DNA of 6,049 bases, from positions 1 through 6,049 of the forward strand of contig JAIRTK010000511.1 in assembly GCA_031254955.1 (NCBI GenBank). Direction: 5' to 3'. This document shows, piece after piece, positions 1 through 5,758 of the stretch. The translations under genes and the position numbers were made by a program. The notes under the pieces were generated by a model. That model had not been told where the DNA came from, made no database searches, and saw only the letters and a list, made by a program, of their open reading frames with translations. How positions within the stretch are numbered: position 1 is the stretch's first letter; the number at the start of each line of letters is the position of its first letter. The stretch comes from Opitutaceae bacterium (GTDB lineage: Bacteria; Verrucomicrobiota; Verrucomicrobiia; Opitutales; Opitutaceae).

Positions 1-261
1 TGCGACAAAGCATTCGATGGGGAGAGCCATCGTATTACCTCGATCACCAAGATGCCCTGTCCCGAGGAATTCGTGAAGAAAGCCATAAAAGTTGATCGGA
101 TACATCTCTTTGGTTTGGCGCCTTCATTGTATCTTGGAATGATTCACTACGATGATGTGCCGTTGGACAACGCTCCCAGTGATCTGACAGCGCGCTTTCA
201 TATCATGAAGATTGGCGCGAACCGATTGACGTTCGAATTTCTGGACCTCCACGTCATGTGA
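1..261 (+). CDS. 3' end of an unrecognised protein, truncated by the window edge
   Basis: The frame is open from base 1 to the TGA at 259-261, giving 86 residues and no upstream stop. The ATG at 52 is therefore probably internal and the gene begins outside the window. The visible part is a soluble-looking, mixed alpha/beta sequence with no transmembrane segment. It ends in a hydrophobic/acidic stretch (RLTFEFLDLHVM). I do not recognise a family or catalytic motif and assign no function. Base composition is visibly less GC-rich and codon use less C-biased than in the genes downstream, which could reflect a fast-evolving or acquired gene. The frame is preferred over the antisense frame because it stays open to the edge and ends cleanly before the repeat-rich spacer. 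Confidence is moderate that it is coding and low for anything about its role. Confidence 0.55.
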   Translation, partial: CDKAFDGESHRITSITKMPCPEEFVKKAIKVDRIHLFGLAPSLYLGMIHYDDVPLDNAPSDLTARFHIMKIGANRLTFEFLDLHVM

Positions 262-430
262 TTTTAATGATTCCTTGCTCTTTTGAATGGGTCCTGCATC
301 GAGCAGCCGCGAAGTGGAGGCCGCCTCAAAGCTGCGGATGCGTCTCGAAAGGACGACAAGCGCTTGGTTGTGGGCGCACAACAGGGCACAGGCACCCATA
401 CCCGGCACACGAAACTCATCGAAACATTTC

Positions 431-536
431 CGGTAGGGAGGCATCTCCGAGGCCTCCGCAGTGGCGCTCCGATTTTTTCATGAAATGCTAACCGCCCTTT
501 CCGCCCGGCGGAGGCCTCGGAGAGGCCTCCCTACCG
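431..536. repeat. 29-bp inverted repeat with 48-nt loop
   Basis: The left arm (431-459) and right arm (508-536) are reverse complements over 29 bp, with a single mismatch (A443 against G524). The arms contain the shared core GGAGGCCTCGGAGAGG on the right-arm strand. Transcribed, it would form a strong GC-rich hairpin with a 48-nt loop. No U-tract follows, so it is not a standard intrinsic terminator. The form suits a dispersed palindromic (REP/MITE-like) element. Dispersal is an inference, since only one copy is in the window. Confidence 0.8.
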
Positions 537-627
537 CCTTCGGCCATTCGTTGCCGTGCTTTGAATTTTGCATCACGGTGAAAACAAGGTTGGCGAACAA
601 GGCTAAAAAGGGACGGGTGCGCGAAAG

Positions 628-710
628 GAGAAGAGGAAAGAGAAAGGAAAAGAGGAAAGAGGAAAGAGACAGACAAAGAAAACGAGAACGAGAACGAGAG
701 CGAGAACGAT
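628..710. repeat. Purine-rich tract ending in GAGAAC hexamers (copy A)
   Basis: The + strand is almost purely A/G from about 628. It then carries GACAGAC (668-674) and four hexamers at 684-707 (GAGAAC, GAGAAC, GAGAGC, GAGAAC), ending in GAT. The same order, GACAGAC then GAAAACGAG and later GAGAAC hexamers ending in GAT, occurs in the gap after trpE (4155-4251), so the two are related copies. Frames through it give Arg/Glu/Lys repeats and are not believable proteins. Confidence 0.75.
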
Positions 711-720
711 GAAGCGGGAA

Positions 721-757
721 GAGGGTGTGTGTGGTGGTGGTGTGTGCGGGGGGGCGG
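721..757 (+). repeat. GT/G-rich low-complexity patch
   Basis: The patch has GTGTGTGTGG and GGTGGTGGTG runs followed by a run of seven G. It borders the purine tract and is skewed strongly to G on the + strand. It has some potential to form a G-quadruplex, but most G runs are only two long, so this is weak. Confidence 0.5.
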
Positions 758-839
758 CTTGGATTGAAGTGCGCCAAAAAAAGACCCTCTGGCGAATTTT
801 GCCTTGTTTAGTTCCGAAAATAATTCAAAAACAACCGCG

Positions 840-2372
840 ATGCCCCTGAAAATTTCCGACATTATCGTTATTTGTGTGTTTTATTGTATTGTGATCGGCG
901 TGGCGTTCATCAAGAGCCGCCGCGGGCGGACGAGCGCCGATTACTTTCTCGGAGGCCGCAGCCTCCCTTGGTGGCTGATCGGGATATCAATTGTCGCCGC
1001 GAACATTTCGACCGAGCAGATGGTCGGCATGGCCGGTCAGGGGGCGGGCGACATCGGGCTGGCCGTCAGCAGCTGGCAGTTGATCGGGTCGATTGGCATC
1101 GTATTGATTTCGTTCACGCTGCTGCCGCGCTTGCTTCGCGCCGGCATTTATACCATTCCCGAGTTTCTCGAATATCGCTACAACACGGCGGCGCGCGCGA
1201 TCATGGCGGTCACGACGGTCGTCATTTATGTCATGGTCATGCTCGCGGCGGTGCTGTATTCCGGCGCGCTCACCTTGGCGACCATTTTCGGCACATCGCT
1301 CGTCAAGGGAGTCTGGGCGCTCGGCATCGTCGGCGGCTTATACACCGCGTGGGGCGGGTTGAAGGCGGTGGCGTGGGCCGATCTTTTCCAAGGTCTGGCG
1401 CTGCTCGCGGGCGGCGTGGTCATTTTCTTTCTCGCCTTGCATGCGGTGGGCGGGTGGGACGCTTTTCGCGCCGCGAGCGGCGACCGCCTGCACATGATGC
1501 TTCCATCGGATCATCCCGGCCTGCCTTGGACGGGAGTCGTGTCCGGCATGTGGATTGTGACTGTTTATTATTGCGGCCTCAACCAGTTCATCGTGCAGCG
1601 AAATCTCGCCGCGAAAACCCTGCGGGACGGGCAACTGGGGGTGATTTTTGCCGGCGCGCTCTGGCTGATCGTGCCGTTCGCCATCGTGATGCCCGGCATC
1701 ATCGCTGCGCAGCTTTATGCCGGGCGGCTCGACAGCCCCGACCAGGCGTTTCCGACGCTCATCGGCCAGCTGGTCCCGGCGGGCATGAAGGGCTTTATGC
1801 TGGCGGCCATCGCGGGCGCAATCATCAGCACGCTCGCGTCGATGATCAACTCGGCCGCAACCATCTTCACGATGGATGTTTATCACCGCCTTTTCGACCG
1901 CCAGGCGTCCCAAGGCCGCTTGGTGCTTGTGGGGCGGCTCGCGGCTGCCGGCGCGATTGTCATCGGGTGCCTGCTGGCGCCGGCGCTTGCCGATCCGAAG
2001 TTCGGCGGGGTGTTTCAATTTATCCAGCAATTCCAAGGTTACATCTGGCCCGGAATCGTCGCGGCGTTTGCCTTCGGGCTGTTGGTTCCGCGCGCGCCCG
2101 GTGCCGCCGGAGTGGCCGCGCTGGTGAGCGGCCCGGCAATCTACGGGCTGTTCCAAGCCTTCGCCCCCGATGTGCATTTCCTGTTGCAAGTCGCGCTCAC
2201 GTTCCAGCTGGTGCTCGCGTTGATGGGCGCCATCACTTTTCTCTGGCCGGAGAAAAACCCGAGGAAATTGCCGGAGCGCCCCGATCTCGATTTAAAAACC
2301 GCCCCCGTGGTTTACTGGACGGGCGGGGCGGTTATCATCGCGGTGCTGGCGTTCTTTTTTGTGTTCCGCTGA
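840..2372 (+). CDS. Sodium:solute symporter, SSS/SLC5 family
   Basis: This is predicted to be an inner-membrane Na+-coupled uptake transporter of the SSS family (TC 2.A.21, LeuT-like fold). The 510-residue product has about thirteen hydrophobic segments, which is normal for the family. Diagnostic motifs from the ATG at 840 are: DYFLGGRSLPWWL at 34-46; AANISTEQMVGM (53-64, the broken first core helix near the Na+ site); the IPEFLEYRYN motif (106-115); GGLYTAWGGLKAVAWAD (165-181); YYCGLNQFIVQRNLAAK (243-259); and AIISTLASMINSAATIFTMD (327-346), whose A327, S330 and T331 match the second half of the vSGLT Na2 site. A TTG at 804 would add 12 residues. ATG 840 is preferred because the extension is polar and Ser/Asn-rich and the family motif begins right after it. 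Neither start has a Shine-Dalgarno site. vSGLT-like overall, but several sugar-contact positions differ, so the substrate is uncertain. Its G/C-mixed codon use differs from the C-biased genes downstream. Confidence 0.93.
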   Translation: MPLKISDIIVICVFYCIVIGVAFIKSRRGRTSADYFLGGRSLPWWLIGISIVAANISTEQMVGMAGQGAGDIGLAVSSWQLIGSIGIVLISFTLLPRLLRAGIYTIPEFLEYRYNTAARAIMAVTTVVIYVMVMLAAVLYSGALTLATIFGTSLVKGVWALGIVGGLYTAWGGLKAVAWADLFQGLALLAGGVVIFFLALHAVGGWDAFRAASGDRLHMMLPSDHPGLPWTGVVSGMWIVTVYYCGLNQFIVQRNLAAKTLRDGQLGVIFAGALWLIVPFAIVMPGIIAAQLYAGRLDSPDQAFPTLIGQLVPAGMKGFMLAAIAGAIISTLASMINSAATIFTMDVYHRLFDRQASQGRLVLVGRLAAAGAIVIGCLLAPALADPKFGGVFQFIQQFQGYIWPGIVAAFAFGLLVPRAPGAAGVAALVSGPAIYGLFQAFAPDVHFLLQVALTFQLVLALMGAITFLWPEKNPRKLPERPDLDLKTAPVVYWTGGAVIIAVLAFFFVFR

Positions 2373-2555
2373 TTCCGCGTGCGCGCCATGCGCAATAGAC
2401 GCTCCGGGGCCGCGCCGCCGCCCGTCGCGACCGGTCGCGCCGCCGCGCTCGCCGCGCCCGCCGCGTGAAATCCAAAGCGGCCTCGCCCAAAGACTCGACA
2501 AACCCGCCCGATGGCGCGTTGTTAATCACCCGATTTTCGTCACGCGCATCCATCC
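2373..2555. other. GC-rich spacer between symporter and trpE
   Basis: This 183-bp gap would carry any trpE promoter and leader. It is extremely GC-rich in its first half, with GCC/GCG-type repeats at about 2409-2466, and contains one perfect palindrome. A short frame starting at ATG 2389 (26 codons) has no tryptophan codon, so it is not a Trp leader peptide. I see no clear terminator for the symporter and no T-box. Confidence 0.6.
2426..2439. promoter_or_regulatory. 14-bp perfect palindrome upstream of trpE (possible operator)
   Basis: CGCGACCGGTCGCG is its own reverse complement and lies 116 bp upstream of the trpE ATG. It could be a dimeric regulator site or simply chance in a very GC-rich spacer. 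No known regulator motif was recognised. Confidence 0.2.
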
Positions 2556-4046
2556 ATGCAACTCACTCCCGACCTCGACACCTTCATCCGCCTCGCCGGG
2601 CAAGGCAACGTCATCCCCGTTTACACCGACCTCATGGCCGACTTCGAGACACCCGTCTCCGCCTACGCCAAGCTCAAGGGCGCCGGCCCCTCCTACCTGC
2701 TCGAATCCGTCGAAGGCGGCGAACGCCTCTCGCGCTACACCTTCATCGGCTGCCGCCCGCGCAAAATCTTCTCCTGCGGCCCCGAAACCACCGAAATCCG
2801 CACCCCCGCCGGCATCCAGAAAATCCGCACCCCCGCCGACCCCCTCACCTTCATCGAAGAAGAAATGCGCCGCCACCGCCCCGTCGCGCTCCCCGGCCTG
2901 CCGCGCTTCATCGGCGGCGCGGTCGGCTTCGTCGGCTACGAATACATCACGCGCGTCGAACCCACCGTCCCCGCCGCGCCCGCCACCGGCGCCGCCGACC
3001 CCGGCGCCCCCCTGCTCTACTTCATGCTCACCGATTCGCTCGTCACCTTTGACCGCGCGAAACAAACCCTCCGCCTCTGCGTCAACGCCCACGTCCGCGC
3101 CGGCGACGCCGCTGCCGCCTACGACGCCGCAGTCGCCGAACTGCGCCACCTCCACGACCTCCTCCGCCAGCCCGGCGCGCTTTCCCCCGCGCCGCTGGTC
3201 GAACCCGGCCCGATCACCGTCCCGCCGGGCAACTTCACCCGCCCCGACTTCGAGCGCATGGTCAACGACGTGAAAGAATACATCCGCGCCGGCGACATCA
3301 TCCAAATCGTCCCCTCGCAACGCTTCACCGCCCCCTTCACCAAACCCCCGCTCGACCTCTACCGCGCCCTCCGCACCGTCAACCCCTCGCCCTACATGTT
3401 CATCCTCGACACCGGCGACGCCGCCCTCGTCGGCGCCTCGCCCGAGGTGCACGTGCGCCTCACCGACGGCCTTGTCGAAATCCGCCCCATCGCCGGCACG
3501 CGCCGACGCGGCGCCACCCACGCCGCCGACCTCGCCCTCGAAAAAGACCTCCTCGCCGACGAAAAGGAACGCGCCGAACACCTCATGCTCGTGGACCTCG
3601 CCCGCAACGACATCGGCCGCGTCTGCGCTTACGGCACCGTGCGCGTCCCCGAGATGATGGTCATCGAACGCTACTCGCACGTCATGCACATCGTCTCGCA
3701 AGTCGAAGGCCGCATCCGCCCCGGAAAAACCGCCTACGACCTCATGCGCGCCACCTTCCCCGCCGGCACCGTGAGCGGCGCGCCCAAAATCCGCGCCATG
3801 CAAATCATCGCGCAAAACGAACCCGCCCGCCGCGGCTTCTACGCCGGCGCGCTCGGCTACTTCGGCTACGACGGCAACCTCGACTCCTGCATCATGCTCC
3901 GCACCGCGCTCATCAAGGACGGCCTCGTGCACATCCAAGCCGGCGCCGGCATCGTCGCCGACAGCGACCCCGCCAGCGAATACCAAGAAACCCTCAACAA
4001 AGCCTCCGCCCTCTTCAAAGCCATCGCCATCGCCGAACAATTCTGA
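2556..4046 (+). CDS. trpE: Anthranilate synthase component I
   Basis: TrpE converts chorismate to anthranilate in the first committed step of tryptophan synthesis, using ammonia from a TrpG glutamine amidotransferase. The 496-residue product is typical in length. The N-terminal domain carries YLLESVEGGERLSRYTFIG (47-65). Its LLES (48-51) is the usual tryptophan feedback-binding element, which favours TrpE over PabB. The C-terminal chorismate-binding domain shows IQIVPSQRF (249-257), NPSPYMFIL (276-284), GASPE (293-297), RPIAGTRRRG (310-319), LVDLARNDIGRV (345-356), PAGTVSGAPKIRAM (402-415) and QAGAGIVADSDPASEY (461-476), so all expected blocks are intact. The start is the ATG at 2556; no Shine-Dalgarno is visible before it. 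No trpG follows in the window: a repeat-filled gap and a dCMP deaminase come next, so the partner subunit must be elsewhere or upstream. Codons are overwhelmingly C-ending. A nearly full-length open antisense frame is a by-product of this bias. Confidence 0.97.
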   Translation: MQLTPDLDTFIRLAGQGNVIPVYTDLMADFETPVSAYAKLKGAGPSYLLESVEGGERLSRYTFIGCRPRKIFSCGPETTEIRTPAGIQKIRTPADPLTFIEEEMRRHRPVALPGLPRFIGGAVGFVGYEYITRVEPTVPAAPATGAADPGAPLLYFMLTDSLVTFDRAKQTLRLCVNAHVRAGDAAAAYDAAVAELRHLHDLLRQPGALSPAPLVEPGPITVPPGNFTRPDFERMVNDVKEYIRAGDIIQIVPSQRFTAPFTKPPLDLYRALRTVNPSPYMFILDTGDAALVGASPEVHVRLTDGLVEIRPIAGTRRRGATHAADLALEKDLLADEKERAEHLMLVDLARNDIGRVCAYGTVRVPEMMVIERYSHVMHIVSQVEGRIRPGKTAYDLMRATFPAGTVSGAPKIRAMQIIAQNEPARRGFYAGALGYFGYDGNLDSCIMLRTALIKDGLVHIQAGAGIVADSDPASEYQETLNKASALFKAIAIAEQF

Positions 4047-4060
4047 GCCTCCCCCAAAAA

Positions 4061-4253
4061 AAATCGTTCTCGTTCTCTTTCTCGTTCTCGTTCTCTCTGT
4101 CTAAATTTCGCGAAGGCAAAAACAGCAGAGAAAAAGCAAAAGACAAAAGAGAAAGACAGACGAAAACGAGAAAGACAGAGGAGAAAGAGAACGACAAAAA
4201 AGAATAGGAACGGCAAAAGAGAACGAGAACGAGAACGAGAACGAGAACGATTT
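4061..4253. repeat. 36-bp inverted repeat of GAGAAC hexamers (copy B)
   Basis: The left arm (4061-4096) carries five GTTCTC-type units, one altered to TTTCTC. The right arm (4218-4253) carries five perfect GAGAAC units (4219-4248). The arms are reverse complements over 36 bp with one mismatch and are separated by 121 bp. That interior is purine-rich and contains GACAGACGAAAACGAG (4155-4170), which resembles copy A at 668-686. Both copies end GAGAACGAT. The symmetric ends, related interior and second copy in the window suggest a dispersed, possibly non-autonomous element, though no target-site duplication is obvious. Confidence 0.8.
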
Positions 4254-4271
4254 CAGCCTCCCATCCCTCCG

Positions 4272-4368
4272 CCCTTCAACCCTTCAGCTCTTCCACCCTT
4301 CCATCCTTCAACCCCTCCATCCTCCGCCCCTCACCGTCCACCATCCACCGTCCACCGTCCGCCTTCCA
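4272..4368 (+). repeat. Degenerate 8-mer then 7-mer tandem array, pyrimidine-rich
   Basis: The tract reads as six 8-bp units of roughly CCCTTCMA (4272-4319: CCCTTCAA, CCCTTCAG, CTCTTCCA, CCCTTCCA, TCCTTCAA, CCCCTCCA). About seven 7-bp units follow (4320-4368), with the clearest being CCGTCCA, CCATCCA, CCGTCCA and CCGTCCG. It is nearly G-free on the + strand and ends 14 bp before the next start codon, so it would be the 5' leader of that message if transcribed. Confidence 0.65.
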
Positions 4369-4382
4369 CCTCCCGCCCCTTT

Positions 4383-4859
4383 ATGAGTGCCGACATAAAA
4401 TCCCTCATCGACCACGTGGCCGACCTTGTTGCCGCCGCGAACGAACGCCCCTCGTGGGACGACTACTTCATGGCCACGGCGCTGCTCCTCTCCACCCGCT
4501 CGCCCTGCGAACGCCTCCACGTCGGCTGCGTGATCGTAAGCGGCGGCGCGCGCAAAAACCGCATCGTCGCCGCCGGCTACAACGGCTACCTGCCCGGCAC
4601 CCCGCACATCTCGCGCGTGCGCGACGGCCACGAACAAGCGACCGTGCACGCCGAGCAAAACACCATCGCCGACGCCGCCCGCCGTGGCAGCTCCGTCGAA
4701 GGCTGCATCGCCTACGTGACCCATTATCCATGCATCAACTGCGCCAAAATCCTCGCCGCCGCCGGCCTCGCCGAAATCCGCTACCGCCACGACTACAATA
4801 ACGACCCCCTCGTCCGCCCCCTCCTCGACGAAGCCGGCGTGAAAATCCTCCAACTCTAG
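4383..4859 (+). CDS. dCMP deaminase family protein (zinc-dependent)
   Basis: This is predicted to be a cytosolic zinc enzyme that deaminates dCMP to dUMP, supplying thymidylate synthesis. The 158-residue product has the family order: RPSWDDYFMATALLLSTRSPC (22-42, opening typical of dCMP deaminases), VGCVIV (47-52), AAGYNGYLPGTPH (63-75), the catalytic HAEQN (89-93) and PCINC (116-120). Predicted zinc ligands are H89, C117 and C120, with E91 as the proton shuttle, and all are present. The segment before HAE (PHISRVRDGHEQATV) has Ile and Glu where many ComEB-type enzymes carry cysteines near a second zinc, so a structural second metal site may be absent. The ATG at 4383 is preceded by CCGCCCCTTT and no Shine-Dalgarno. 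No nucleotide-metabolism neighbour is present to confirm the substrate. A related CMP/dCMP-type deaminase activity remains possible. Confidence 0.92.
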   Translation: MSADIKSLIDHVADLVAAANERPSWDDYFMATALLLSTRSPCERLHVGCVIVSGGARKNRIVAAGYNGYLPGTPHISRVRDGHEQATVHAEQNTIADAARRGSSVEGCIAYVTHYPCINCAKILAAAGLAEIRYRHDYNNDPLVRPLLDEAGVKILQL

Positions 4860-5200
4860 CCGCCCCCCGCTCCCGCCCGCCCCGCCCCTCCCCGAGGAAG
4901 CGCGGACCTGCCAACCTGTCGGCCTTCGCCCTTGAAACCCGCCCCCGCCCAATCTCCCCGAGCCACCCACCGCCTCCGAACCACCCGCCGCCGCTCGCCA
5001 CTCGCCACCATTATCCGCTGTCACCACCATTACCCACCACCACTCACCACCATTACCCGCCGCCACCCGCTACCACTCACCATCACTCGCCGCCATTACT
5101 CACCGCCATCACTCGCCGTCGCTACCCGCCGCCGCTCACCACTCGCCACCATTATCCGCCACTCGCCGCCGCCGCCACCACCCGCCGCTCACCGCCCCTC
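4860..5200. other. C-rich degenerate repeat spacer
   Basis: This 341-bp gap has no believable gene. The frame crossing it is a His/Pro/Arg/Ser low-complexity translation that runs into the next gene out of frame. The first 70 bp is polypyrimidine with a more complex island at about 4893-4935. From about 4960 to 5197 the + strand is a near G-poor string of CCR triplets broken by ATTAC, ATCAC and ACTC, with a rough 11-13 bp rhythm. Confidence 0.7.
4983..5159 (+). repeat. 36-bp direct repeat within CCR-triplet tract
   Basis: The segments 4983-5018 and 5124-5159 are identical over 36 bp except for one G/A difference in CGCTCGCCA versus CGCTCACCA. Both include CTCGCCACCATTATCCGC. They are offset by 141 bp, and the intervening sequence is built from similar degenerate units. 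This suggests expansion by duplication inside a low-complexity array. Confidence 0.75.
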
Positions 5201-5758
5201 ATGCGCGATCCCACATCACCCGAACACCACCTCCCCGCCGGCACGCTCCTGCTGGCGCATCCCGCGATGCCGGCAGGCAGCTTCCGCCGCGCGGTCGTCC
5301 TCCTCTCCGCGCACGACGAAAACGGCGCGATGGGCATCATCCTCAACCACCCGCTCGGGAAAACCCTCGGCCAGCTCGACCCCGCCTTCGCGCGCACGAA
5401 ACTCGAAGACGTGCCCCTCTACCAAGGCGGCCCGGTCGAAACCGCCCGCCTGATGCTCTGCGGCTGGCGTCTTCATCCCGACGGCTCCGGCTTCCATCTC
5501 ATGTTCGGCATCAACCCGGACAAAGCGCTGCACCTGCTGGACACCGACGCCGTCCGCCTGCGAGGATTCATGGGCTATTCGGGCTGGTCCGCGGGCCAGT
5601 TGGAAGAGGAACTGAAGCGCCGGACCTGGGTGATCAGCGCCCTGCGCCCGGACACCCTCGGCGCCCCGGACCAACGGCTCTGGCACAACCTCCTCGGCGC
5701 GCTCGCCCCCGAGTGGAAGCTCCTCGCCAACGAACCCGACGACTTGGGCCTGAATTAA
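5201..5758 (+). CDS. yqgE: YqgE/AlgH family protein (DUF179)
   Basis: The 185-residue product belongs to the YqgE/AlgH family of small, soluble, widely conserved proteins whose molecular role is not established. AlgH was linked genetically to alginate production in Pseudomonas. Family blocks visible are: GTLLLAHPAM (14-23), SFRRAVVLLSAHDENGAMGI (27-46), ILNHPLGKTL (47-56), LYQGGPV (73-79), FGINPD (102-107) and GYSGWSAGQLEEEL (125-138), followed by TWVISALRPD (142-151). Length matches the usual 180-200 residues and no block is missing. The ATG at 5201 is taken because the conserved sequence begins about 12 residues later. It is preceded by CCGCCCCTC rather than a Shine-Dalgarno, much like the preceding deaminase gene. 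No signal peptide or membrane segment is seen. Neighbours do not hint at a function. Confidence 0.95.
   Translation: MRDPTSPEHHLPAGTLLLAHPAMPAGSFRRAVVLLSAHDENGAMGIILNHPLGKTLGQLDPAFARTKLEDVPLYQGGPVETARLMLCGWRLHPDGSGFHLMFGINPDKALHLLDTDAVRLRGFMGYSGWSAGQLEEELKRRTWVISALRPDTLGAPDQRLWHNLLGALAPEWKLLANEPDDLGLN

Larger units (their letters stand above)
262..839. other. Gene-free spacer rich in repeats
   Basis: No convincing gene lies here. The short frames on both strands are low-complexity or overlap the inverted repeat. In order it holds: about 170 bp of ordinary-looking sequence (262-430) that may be a relic or part of a repeat; a 29-bp inverted repeat (431-536); a purine tract with GAGAAC hexamers (628-710); a GT/G-rich patch (721-757); and an A/T-richer stretch just before the symporter start, which is where its promoter would be expected. 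A weak -35/-10-like pair can be drawn there but is not strong enough to annotate. Confidence 0.7.
4047..4382. other. Repeat-filled gap between trpE and the dCMP deaminase gene
   Basis: The 336-bp gap has no believable gene. It consists almost wholly of two elements: a long hexamer-based inverted repeat (4061-4253) and a pyrimidine-rich tandem array (4258-4382). The frames through it are Arg/Glu or Ser/Phe low-complexity sequences. If trpE is transcribed past its stop, the inverted repeat would form a large stem, which could slow transcription or protect the 3' end, but there is no U-tract typical of an intrinsic terminator. Confidence 0.75.

Noticed and set aside
283..483. Small frame of 66 residues in the first spacer, and an overlapping antisense frame at 124-444
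   Set aside because: The + frame runs into the inverted repeat and the antisense one runs across the partial gene. No motif or start signal is seen; they may be relics of a repeat.
461..712. Short frames giving Arg/Glu or Ser/Phe repeats through the purine tract
   Set aside because: They are translations of the GAGAAC/purine repeat and stop within it; there is no sign of a real protein.
799..826. Weak sigma-70-like pair TTGCCT and TAATTC, 16 bp apart, before the symporter
   Set aside because: The matches are poor, and would put the transcription start only a few bases before ATG 840. Not distinguishable from chance in an A/T-richer stretch.
872..2398. 508-residue frame overlapping the symporter in another + frame
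   Set aside because: It is Arg/His/Ala-rich without motifs; the symporter frame holds every family motif in order.
2389..2469. Possible leader peptide upstream of trpE
   Set aside because: The 26-codon frame contains no Trp codon and no terminator/antiterminator pair is visible, so a classical trp attenuator is not supported.
2526..4040. 504-residue open frame antisense to trpE
   Set aside because: It is a Gly/Ala/Asp/Val/Glu-rich low-complexity translation that mirrors the C-ending codons of trpE. No family motif is seen, and trpE on the other strand is unambiguous.
4061..4253. Reading the hexamer inverted repeat as an intrinsic terminator of trpE
   Set aside because: The loop is 121 nt and no T-run follows the right arm, so it does not fit the intrinsic terminator pattern.
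4983..5159. Reading the repeated units before yqgE as a CRISPR array
   Set aside because: There are only two long copies, the intervening sequence is the same low-complexity type, and repeat length and spacing are irregular; no cas gene is present.
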